Assembly (NCBI RefSeq): GCF_025244725.1
Contig: NZ_CP104203.1
Location: 62,001 to 126,000, forward strand
DNA: 64,000 bases
Reading direction: 5' to 3'
Source: Chryseobacterium oranimense
Lineage (GTDB): Bacteria; Bacteroidota; Bacteroidia; Flavobacteriales; Weeksellaceae
Of the stretch, positions 1-5,781 are shown piece after piece; positions within the stretch are counted from its first letter, which is position 1, and each line of letters opens with the position of its first letter. Below the pieces are notes generated by a model that was not told where the DNA came from, did not search any database, and saw only the letters and a program-made list of their open reading frames with translations. Made by a program: the position numbers and the translations under genes.

Positions 1-66
1 CGTTCCTCCTTGTGAGTACCCGAAAGAAAACACTGCTAATCCCAGTAATGTTAATACTTTTTTCAT
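1..66 (-). CDS. Partial secreted S-family protein (N-terminus only)
   Basis: Only the first 22 codons lie in the window; the gene runs off the left edge. They encode a signal peptide (MKKVLTLLGLAVFSFGYSQ) followed by GGT. The S genes at 1487-1990 and 3043-3588 also have AQGG after their signal peptide, so this is most likely a third copy of that subtype. It starts 12 bp after the stop of the upstream lipoprotein gene, the same L-then-S order as the rest of the array. The function is unknown. Confidence 0.6.
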   Translation of the reverse strand, partial: MKKVLTLLGLAVFSFGYSQGGT

Positions 67-78
67 GATGGTTATTTT

Positions 79-450
79 TTAAGATTTAATATTTTTACGG
101 ATCTCGTCACTCTTCTGCATATAGATCTGGGTAGCCCAGACAATGATCTGGCTCATGTCGCCGCCGGTTTTTCTGGTCAGTTCGGCTTCTGTTACCCCTG
201 TGGATAAGATCAATTCTTTGGAAGCCGGAACAAGAAGAGCCTTTCTTCTGTCGCTCAGCTCAGATGTATTTCTTTTTCTTTCCTCTTCGGTAGGTCTGTT
301 TTGCGGATCACCAAGACTTTTAAAAGCTTTGTCGAAGTTTTCCATCTGCGGGGTTTTCATGGTTTCCACCGTATTGACGGCAGTGCTTTCATTACTGCAA
401 GATGCCAGAGTTAATACGGCAATTGCTGATGTTAAGAATAGTTTTTTCAT
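79..450 (-). CDS. L-family lipoprotein, copy A
   Basis: This 123-residue protein has a lipoprotein signal peptide whose lipobox ends in TLASC near residue 18, so the mature protein should be lipid-anchored. The mature part is hydrophilic, charged and apparently helical; it runs from AVNTVE to EIRKNIKS and contains TPQMENFDKAFKSLGD and GGDMSQIIVWATQIYMQKS. It is the same, residue for residue, as copies B and C over almost its whole length, although the DNA differs at about two dozen synonymous sites from copy C. I do not recognise the family. It lies directly upstream of an S gene (12-bp gap) and downstream of another, in one transcription direction. A plus-strand ORF across it (143-460) recurs in every copy and is taken as a shadow. 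Confidence 0.85.
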   Translation of the reverse strand: MKKLFLTSAIAVLTLASCSNESTAVNTVETMKTPQMENFDKAFKSLGDPQNRPTEEERKRNTSELSDRRKALLVPASKELILSTGVTEAELTRKTGGDMSQIIVWATQIYMQKSDEIRKNIKS

Positions 451-506
451 AAGTACTTAAATGTTAGGTTTTTTTAATTACGTTAAACTTGATTATGTAA
501 TAAGGA

Positions 507-1052
507 TTAATAGATTTGGAAATACGTAACCAGTCCGCCCGGTGTTGTGATGGTAAACCAGTCTGCAGAAACAGTAGTGTTCGGCCCTGTCTGGCTCGAG
601 CTTAAGAAACCGTTGGAAAGAATCGGGTCCCCTACCTCAAAAGTATCATACGTATACCCCGTAGTATCTGTAAGCCTGAAAGCGAAGCCCATCCACTCAT
701 CGACAGGAGTAACCGCTGTAATTATAGGATGATTGTACGGGTAATTTCCGGTGTTGGCACTGTTTAAAGGATCAATATAATTCCATCCGGGAATGGGAAT
801 AGGATTTGGTGCGCCTGTATTATCGAATTTGGTGTATTTTGTGTAGCCTCCTGCAGGAATAGTATATACCGAGTAAGGAGGATTCGGAAGTGCATACATA
901 TAGGGTTGAGACGATCCCATACCGGCTGACCCTACCGTCATAAACCTGCCTTCAGCATCATAAGCGCTGTAATTATTGATCACCATTAAGGATGATTGTG
1001 CAGAAATGCCTATTCCTGCCAGTATCCCTAGAATAACAGTTAATTTTTTCAT
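507..1052 (-). CDS. Secreted S-family protein, alpha subtype (S1)
   Basis: The 181-residue product begins with a Sec signal peptide ending ...GIGISAQ, then the family's opening motif VINNYSAYDAEGR. It has PYMYALPNPPY, an internal YPYNHP, and a C-terminal block SADWFTITTPGG..TYFQIY. The likely fold is a small beta-rich domain; this is inference from alternating hydrophobic and Gly/Pro/Thr-rich stretches. It resembles the product at 2498-3022 most closely (same YNHP and SADWFTITTP blocks). No catalytic motif, anchor or type IX sorting domain is visible. It follows L copy B after 27 bp and precedes L copy A. The family is not recognised. Confidence 0.8.
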   Translation of the reverse strand: MKKLTVILGILAGIGISAQSSLMVINNYSAYDAEGRFMTVGSAGMGSSQPYMYALPNPPYSVYTIPAGGYTKYTKFDNTGAPNPIPIPGWNYIDPLNSANTGNYPYNHPIITAVTPVDEWMGFAFRLTDTTGYTYDTFEVGDPILSNGFLSSSQTGPNTTVSADWFTITTPGGLVTYFQIY

Positions 1053-1079
1053 ACTTTAATAAATTTGAATGGTTAATGT

Positions 1080-1457
1080 TTATTTATCGGATTTAATATT
1101 TTTTCTGATTTCATCACTTTTCTGCATATAGATCTGGGTAGCCCAGACAATAATCTGGCTCATATCACCGCCCGTTTTTCTGGTCAGTTCAGCTTCTGTA
1201 ACACCTGTAGAAAGGATAAGTTCTTTGGAAGCCGGAACCAGAAGAGCCTTTCTTCTGTCGCTCAGTTCTGAAGTATTTCTTTTTCTTTCCTCTTCAGTAG
1301 GTCTGTTTTGTGGATCACCAAGGCTTTTAAAAGCTTTGTCGAAATTTTCCATCTGTGGGGTTTTCATGCTTTCCACTGTATTGACGGCCGAGCCTTCATT
1401 ATTGCATGAGTTTAGGATGAATAAGGCAAAAGCTGCCAGTAAAAAATGTTTTCTCAT
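1080..1457 (-). CDS. L-family lipoprotein, copy B
   Basis: The open frame extends upstream to 1541, but the Met at 1457 (MRKHFLLAAFALFILNSC) gives a normal lipoprotein signal peptide, so that start is chosen; the upstream extension would overlap the end of the preceding S gene. The lipobox is LNSC. The mature sequence matches copies A and C except for a few residues just after the Cys. Over roughly 235 bp (about 1139-1371) the DNA differs from copy C at only about five positions, much less than from A or D, pointing to recent duplication or gene conversion. Function unknown. Confidence 0.85.
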   Translation of the reverse strand: MRKHFLLAAFALFILNSCNNEGSAVNTVESMKTPQMENFDKAFKSLGDPQNRPTEEERKRNTSELSDRRKALLVPASKELILSTGVTEAELTRKTGGDMSQIIVWATQIYMQKSDEIRKNIKSDK

Positions 1458-1486
1458 AGGAATAGGATTTTGATTGGATAAACTGA

Positions 1487-1990
1487 TTAATATATCTGGA
1501 TATAGGTAGATGTAGTTGTACCGGAAGTAATCGTAAACCATTCTACCTGTGCCTCAGGGGCAATAAAAACATTAGAGACAGGATTACATGTATAAGCCAC
1601 ATCTCCCACAGCACCTGACGATAAAGGGTTTCCTGTCTGGTAAAACTGAAACTGGGACATTACCCATTTGGTATTGTTGGAAATTGCCCCTCCCAAAACA
1701 AGGCTTGGATGGCTTCCGGGTCTCAGGGTTGCTCCCGTAGATGATGTAGATACTTTCCAGGTCGTACCCGGAATATTATAACTGTTGTAGCTGACAGAAT
1801 TACCACCGGAGATTACAAGTTCAGGATTGTCTAAGGCCACATAGAAATAGCATCCCGGTGTGGACAGATTAGCCGCAGTAACTCTTGTATGGAAATCATA
1901 AAATGTATAGTTATTAATGACAAGAGGTCCTCCCTGTGCATAGGCAGATGATAGAAATGCCAGTCCTATAACTGTTAAAAGCTTTTTCAT
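1487..1990 (-). CDS. Secreted S-family protein, beta subtype (S2)
   Basis: A 167-residue protein with a clear signal peptide (cleavage near SSAYAQ), then GGPLVINNYTFYD. It contains GCYFYVALDNPE, HPSLVLGGAISNNTKW and the closing block VEWFTITSGTTTSTYIQIY. It shares the ISNNT.W.MS.FQ.Y block with the protein at 3043-3588, which sets these two apart from the alpha subtype. Two Cys in the mature part (in PGCY and TCNP) could form a disulfide. It starts 3 bp after the stop of L copy C, so the two are surely co-transcribed. Function unknown. Confidence 0.8.
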   Translation of the reverse strand: MKKLLTVIGLAFLSSAYAQGGPLVINNYTFYDFHTRVTAANLSTPGCYFYVALDNPELVISGGNSVSYNSYNIPGTTWKVSTSSTGATLRPGSHPSLVLGGAISNNTKWVMSQFQFYQTGNPLSSGAVGDVAYTCNPVSNVFIAPEAQVEWFTITSGTTTSTYIQIY

Positions 1991-1993
1991 AAA

Positions 1994-2371
1994 TTATTGA
2001 TCAGATTTAATATTTTTACGGATTTCATCGCTTTTCTGCATATAGATCTGTGTAGCCCAGACAATAATCTGACTCATATCACCGCCGGTTTTTCTGGTCA
2101 GTTCAGCTTCTGTAACACCTGTAGAAAGGATAAGTTCTTTGGAAGCCGGAACCAGAAGAGCCTTTCTTCTGTCGCTTAGTTCTGAAGTATTTCTTTTTCT
2201 TTCCTCTTCAGTAGGTCTGTTTTGTGGATCACCAAGGCTTTTAAAAGCTTTGTCGAAGTTTTCCATCTGTGGGGTTTTCATGGTTTCCACCGTATTGACG
2301 GCAGTGTTTTCGTTATTGCACGATGTTAATGTTATGACGGCTACCATAGCCGATAAAAGAATTTTTTTCAT
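1994..2371 (-). CDS. L-family lipoprotein, copy C
   Basis: A 125-residue lipoprotein precursor; the lipobox is TLTSC. The mature region is the shared L sequence, with DQ added at the C-terminus. It appears to be the first gene of the second transcription unit of the array, since a terminator-like hairpin lies upstream at the end of the S3 gene (about 2467-2500) and about 125 bp of non-coding DNA separate them. The near-identity of its DNA with copy B contrasts with the unlike S genes beside the two. Function unknown. Confidence 0.85.
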   Translation of the reverse strand: MKKILLSAMVAVITLTSCNNENTAVNTVETMKTPQMENFDKAFKSLGDPQNRPTEEERKRNTSELSDRRKALLVPASKELILSTGVTEAELTRKTGGDMSQIIVWATQIYMQKSDEIRKNIKSDQ

Positions 2372-2466
2372 GATTAATTATATTAGAATAAAGATTAAAA
2401 TAGGTTTGATTTAGGCACGGAAAATCCTCAGAGAGCAAAAAACGTCTGCTCACTGTAACAACAATG

Positions 2467-2500
2467 TAAAAAGACAGCCGCAGAACAGCTGCCTTTTTTA
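2467..2500 (-). terminator. Rho-independent terminator after the S3 gene
   Basis: Read on the minus strand, GGCAGC and GCTGTC (one G:U pair) form a stem around an 9-base loop, with an A-run before and a T-run after. It overlaps the stop codon of the S3 gene and splits the array into two transcription units. Confidence 0.65.
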
Positions 2501-3022
2501 AAAGATCTGCAGGTAAGTGGTCGGGCCGCTAGGTGTGGTTATGGTAAACCAGTCTGCGCTCGAAAAATTTCCCGTTCCTGAAGCTGTGAAACCTGAATAT
2601 ACAACAGGATTCCCAAGCTGATACGTATCAGTTCCCAACGATGGATCTGTCAGCCAGAAATGGAATCCGCCCCATATATTGGAAGGGTTCATTACCGATG
2701 CAATAAAAGGGTGGTTGTATGGATATGTTCCGCTATTGGCAGGGTTTACAGGATCTGTAACATACCATGTCGTAATAGGAAGAGAAGCTGTACCTGATGT
2801 ACTGAATGAATTATATTGTGTCATAGCTCCCGCAGGAACGGTGTAAGTTCCGTAAGGGAAGTTAGGAGCTGCATACATATAAGGGCCGGGCACTCCCGGT
2901 GTACCGGTACGGAGCCTTCCTACGGCATCATAGGCACTGTAATTCTGTATAATCAGGGGCGAGTTCTGGGCAAAAGAAAGAACTCCTGCCAGGGCTGATA
3001 AAAGTAATGCTGTTCTTTTCAT
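2498..3022 (-). CDS. Secreted S-family protein, alpha subtype (S3)
   Basis: The start at 3022 (MKRTALLLSALAGVLSFAQ) gives a proper signal peptide; the longer open frame to 3097 would run into the preceding gene. The product has 174 residues. It opens with IIQNYSAYDAVGR, has PYMYAAPNFPYGTY, TYPYNHPF and closes with SADWFTITTPSG..TYLQIF, so it pairs with the S1 protein. Unlike the other S genes it follows another S gene (20-bp gap) rather than an L gene, so this unit reads L-S-S. Function unknown. Confidence 0.8.
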   Translation of the reverse strand: MKRTALLLSALAGVLSFAQNSPLIIQNYSAYDAVGRLRTGTPGVPGPYMYAAPNFPYGTYTVPAGAMTQYNSFSTSGTASLPITTWYVTDPVNPANSGTYPYNHPFIASVMNPSNIWGGFHFWLTDPSLGTDTYQLGNPVVYSGFTASGTGNFSSADWFTITTPSGPTTYLQIF

Positions 3023-3042
3023 AGTAATATAAGGTGAGTGGT

Positions 3043-3588
3043 TTATTGAATGACAAGATAAGTATAGACTGTTCCGCCTGAGGTAATGGTGAACCACTTG
3101 GAGCTTCCGTAAGGTGATGAATCTATATAGTCAGGAGCACTGATACAAGGATTGGCAGCATCTCCGATATCTCCGTTGAAGAAAGTTTCCGGTACAGAAG
3201 TTCCGGCATGATACATCTGGAATTTAGACATAGACCATCTTGTATTGTTAGAAATGACACCTCCGGGCATCAGGCTGGGATGGTTCCATGGTCTTGTTGT
3301 TGCCGCGGAACCTGAAGCAAGGGTAACTTCCCACGAAGTAATCGGAAAGGCGGAAGAAGAGTACTGGTCTCTGTAATTTTCATATTTTGCGGTAGCACCT
3401 GCCGGTACCACTACAGGATAAGGATCTTTGGAAGTAACGTAAGGGTAGCACCCTCCTGCAAAATTATTGGCATAAATTATTCCATGAAAATCGTAATTGG
3501 TAGTGAAATTCTGAATGATCAGCATTCCTCCCTGAGCATATGCCGAAGAAACAAAGCATATACCGAGCAGTAGTAAAAACTTTTTCAT
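3043..3588 (-). CDS. Secreted S-family protein, beta subtype (S4)
   Basis: A 181-residue secreted protein with a signal peptide ending SSAYAQ, then GGMLIIQNFTTNYDF. It has GCYPYV, PWNHPSLMPGGVISNNTRW and a closing WFTITSGGTVYTYLVIQ block. It is the clear partner in sequence of the S2 protein, with extra residues (VPETFFNGDIGD) in the middle. It starts 2 bp after the stop of L copy D. No enzymatic motif is visible; the fold is probably beta-rich (inference). Confidence 0.8.
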   Translation of the reverse strand: MKKFLLLLGICFVSSAYAQGGMLIIQNFTTNYDFHGIIYANNFAGGCYPYVTSKDPYPVVVPAGATAKYENYRDQYSSSAFPITSWEVTLASGSAATTRPWNHPSLMPGGVISNNTRWSMSKFQMYHAGTSVPETFFNGDIGDAANPCISAPDYIDSSPYGSSKWFTITSGGTVYTYLVIQ

Positions 3589-3590
3589 GA

Positions 3591-3965
3591 TTATTCAGAT
3601 TTTAAGTTTTTACGGATCTCATCACTTTTTTGCATGTAGATATTGGTGGCCCAAACAATAATCTGGCTCATGTCACCACCTGTTTTTCTTTCCAGCTCAG
3701 CTTCTGTAACGCCGGTAGATATAATCAGTTCTTTGGATGCAGGCACAAGAAGGGCCTTTCTTCTGTCGCTCAGTTCAGAAGTATTTCTTTTCTTTTCTTC
3801 TTCAGTAGGTCTGTTTTGCGGGTCGCCGAGACTTTTGAAAGCTTTGTCGAAGTTTTCCATTTGAGGAGTCTTCATGCTTTGTACGGTATTGACGGCTGCT
3901 CCTTCATTATTACAGGAGATAATACTTATTACAGCGATTGCTGATAATAATAAATGTTTTTTCAT
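3591..3965 (-). CDS. L-family lipoprotein, copy D
   Basis: The first gene of the array in the direction of transcription: 124 residues, lipobox ISIISC, then the L mature region. It is the most diverged copy but still carries only a few conservative changes (VQS for VET, EEKKR for EERKR, IISTG for ILSTG, ELERK for ELTRK, ATNIY for ATQIY, NLKSE at the end). The 150 bp upstream to the ppk2 gene must hold the promoter, but I see no convincing TAnnTTTG box there. Function unknown. Confidence 0.85.
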   Translation of the reverse strand: MKKHLLLSAIAVISIISCNNEGAAVNTVQSMKTPQMENFDKAFKSLGDPQNRPTEEEKKRNTSELSDRRKALLVPASKELIISTGVTEAELERKTGGDMSQIIVWATNIYMQKSDEIRKNLKSE

Positions 3966-4118
3966 AGCTAAAGTTTAATGATTAGGGGTTAAAAATTAAT
4001 TTTTGATAAATTTATGAAAAAAACTAATATGTGCAACATATTATTCACTTTTTAGTGTCTTCTACATTAAATTTATTTTATCCTATTTAGCTACGACGTA
4101 ATAATTTACACTTATGTA

Positions 4119-4988
4119 TTATTCACTTTCAAGGGTTTTTTTAGCTTCTGCAAGCTCTGTTTTTTCTTTTTCTCCAAGTTGCGGATACTTCAGGTTCATC
4201 TTTTCCAGAGTATCAATAATGATCTGTATAGCGGCTACTCTTGCAAACCATTTATTGTCTGCAGGAAGCACATACCACGGGGCATAATCCTTTGATGTTT
4301 CATTGATCGCAGTTTCGTAAGCTTCCATATATTCCGGGAAAAGAGCTCTTTCAGGAAGATCTCCTGCAGAAAATTTCCAGTTCTTCTCCTGTTCATTGAT
4401 TCTGTCTAAAAGCCTTTTCTTCTGCTCATCCTTGGAAACGTTTAAAAATATTTTAACCACAGTAGTTCCGTTCTGTGAAAGATGCTTTTCGAAATTCCGG
4501 ATACTTTCATATCTGTTTTCCCAGAATTTTGCATCAAAATCCTTCACAGAAGACCACGTTTTCTCACTGAGGTTATATTCAGGGTGAACCTTACATACCA
4601 GTACACTTTCATAATGGGAGCGGTTAAAGATTCCGATCATTCCTTTTTGGGGAAGAGCCAGGTAATGTCTCCACAGGAAATCATGGGAATATTCTTTGGT
4701 GCTTGGCGCTTTAAAACTGGTGACATTGCAGCCCTGTGGGTTTACCCCGCCAAAAACATGCTCTATCAGACTGTCTTTTCCCGCTGCATCCATTGCCTGA
4801 AGAATAACGAGCAGCGACTGGCTCCCATCAGCATATAGTTTCTCCTGCAGTTCCCGAAGCTTTTCTTTTTCTGCAATTAATAGTTGCTCACCCTCTTCTT
4901 TCGTAAGCTTTCCTTTATATTCTGTTGAAGTTTTTTTTATTGAAAATTTTCCTTTAGTCAGGAAGTCATCTGAAAAATTGGTGTCCAT
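4119..4988 (-). CDS. ppk2: PPK2-family polyphosphate:nucleotide phosphotransferase
   Basis: This 289-residue cytoplasmic protein is a PPK2-family kinase, which moves phosphate between polyphosphate and nucleotides. The Walker A-like stretch MDAAGKDS is at residues 67-74, followed by HVFGGVNPQGCNVTSFKAPS. The second conserved block GIFNRSHYESVLVCKVHPE starts near residue 119. C-terminal WKFSAGDLPERALFPEYMEAYE and PWYVLPADNKWFAR are family hallmarks. The short one-domain form is usual for enzymes that phosphorylate AMP/ADP with polyP (class III-like), but the class is inference. Monocistronic; about 150 bp separate it from the L array and a heptamer repeat lies upstream. Confidence 0.92.
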   Translation of the reverse strand: MDTNFSDDFLTKGKFSIKKTSTEYKGKLTKEEGEQLLIAEKEKLRELQEKLYADGSQSLLVILQAMDAAGKDSLIEHVFGGVNPQGCNVTSFKAPSTKEYSHDFLWRHYLALPQKGMIGIFNRSHYESVLVCKVHPEYNLSEKTWSSVKDFDAKFWENRYESIRNFEKHLSQNGTTVVKIFLNVSKDEQKKRLLDRINEQEKNWKFSAGDLPERALFPEYMEAYETAINETSKDYAPWYVLPADNKWFARVAAIQIIIDTLEKMNLKYPQLGEKEKTELAEAKKTLESE

Positions 4989-5005
4989 ATGTTTTATTTA
5001 ATTAA

Positions 5006-5124
5006 AGATTCAAGATTCAAGATTCAAGATTCAAGATTTTACTAAAATTCCAAATTTCGACGTACAGTATCTAACATCTAACATCTAACATCTGACATCT
5101 GAAATCTAGTATCTAATATCTAGC
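5006..5124. repeat. Two opposed heptanucleotide repeat arrays
   Basis: From 5006 the unit AGATTCA is repeated 4.7 times (to 5038). After a 30-bp spacer, eight degenerate 7-base units of the form ATCTAAC, ATCTGAC, ATCTGAA, ATCTAGT, ATCTAAT follow (5069-5124). The first array read on the other strand is ATCTTGA, so both have an ATCT core in opposite orientation. Non-coding, between the divergent-side end of ppk2 and the DUF1573 terminator. Confidence 0.85.
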
Positions 5125-5140
5125 CAACATAAATGTAATA

Positions 5141-5168
5141 AAAAAAACCGCCTTCAATGAAGACGGTT
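5141..5168 (-). terminator. Rho-independent terminator of the DUF1573 gene
   Basis: On the minus strand AACCGTCTTC, a 3-base loop and GAAGGCGGTT form a stem followed by a run of T. It lies 20 bp beyond the stop codon at 5189. Confidence 0.8.
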
Positions 5169-5188
5169 CTTTTATTTTTTAGTAGAGA

Positions 5189-5653
5189 TTACTTTGCTGC
5201 TGCTTTTTTAGCAAGTTTAGCGGCTTTCTTCTCAGCTTTTGCTGCTGCTTTCTGCTCTTCAGCTGTTAATGGCTTTGGCTCAGGAGCGTTAGCGTCTACA
5301 TTACCTTTGATGTAAATTACGCTTCTGCTGTTAGCTGGGTCATTAGAGAAAACTTCGATCATTTTATTGAAAGGTCCGTTAATAGCAGTGTTGTATCCTA
5401 CTTTAATTTTAGCAGACTTTCCTGGCATGATCGGATCCTGGCTGAATTCAGGAGTTGTACATCCACAAGAAGGCTTTACGTTAGAAAGGATCAAAGGCTT
5501 GTCACCTGTATTTGTTACAGTAAAGAATCTTGTACCATCAGCACTTGGTTTAATAGTACCGTAGTCAAAAGTCGTTTTGTCAAACGTAATTGTTTGTGCA
5601 GATGCCAGTGCAAATGTTCCAAATAATGCAATTCCTGCAATTAATTTTTTCAT
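5189..5653 (-). CDS. Secreted DUF1573-domain protein
   Basis: The start at 5653 is chosen because it gives a signal peptide (MKKLIAGIALFGTFALASAQ) and sits 43 bp below a TAACTTTG box; the longer frame to 5698 would overlap that box. The 154-residue product has one DUF1573 domain (an MSP/ASH-like immunoglobulin fold): TFDYGTIK, TNTGDKPLILSNVKPSCGCTTPEFS, and GFY-like IKVGYNT. The CGC pair is typical of the family. The C-terminus is a low-complexity Ala/Lys tail of about 30 residues, basic and probably unstructured. The role is unknown beyond a periplasmic or surface location. Confidence 0.88.
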   Translation of the reverse strand: MKKLIAGIALFGTFALASAQTITFDKTTFDYGTIKPSADGTRFFTVTNTGDKPLILSNVKPSCGCTTPEFSQDPIMPGKSAKIKVGYNTAINGPFNKMIEVFSNDPANSRSVIYIKGNVDANAPEPKPLTAEEQKAAAKAEKKAAKLAKKAAAK

Positions 5654-5695
5654 ATTCTTGAATGTTAATATGTTTGTTAGATAAATTTTGAGAAA

Positions 5696-5703
5696 CAAAG
5701 TTA
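5696..5703 (-). promoter_or_regulatory. Bacteroidota -7 box for the DUF1573 gene
   Basis: CAAAGTTA on the plus strand is TAACTTTG on the minus strand, a full match to TAnnTTTG, 43 bp upstream of the chosen start. No clear -33 element is seen. Confidence 0.55.
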
Positions 5704-5745
5704 AAAATTATTTTAATTCATACTTAAAATTTTTTTTCTTTAGAC

Positions 5746-5753
5746 TATTTTTG
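5746..5753 (+). promoter_or_regulatory. Bacteroidota -7 box for valS
   Basis: TATTTTTG matches TAnnTTTG and lies 28 bp upstream of the valS start, back to back with the DUF1573 promoter. No convincing -33 element is seen. Confidence 0.5.
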
Positions 5754-5781
5754 CAAATTGTAAGCAAAAGAAATAGAATTT

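Larger units (their letters stand above)
79..3965. repeat. Four dispersed copies of a ~300-bp L coding repeat
   Basis: The segments at about 79-400, 1080-1400, 1994-2320 and 3591-3915 are homologous DNA in the same orientation, encoding the mature part of the L lipoproteins. The signal peptide ends diverge. Copies B and C are about 98 % identical by eye over 235 bp; copies A and C differ at about 27 sites in 315 bp without changing the protein. Confidence 0.85.

Noticed and set aside
143..460. Plus-strand ORFs of 73-105 codons over each L gene (also at 1225-1473, 2139-2414, 3643-3864)
   Set aside because: They recur only because the sense L sequence is conserved; their products lack sensible domain features and no promoter is visible.
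5006..5124. CRISPR array
   Set aside because: The period is 7 bases with no spacers of CRISPR length and no cas genes nearby.
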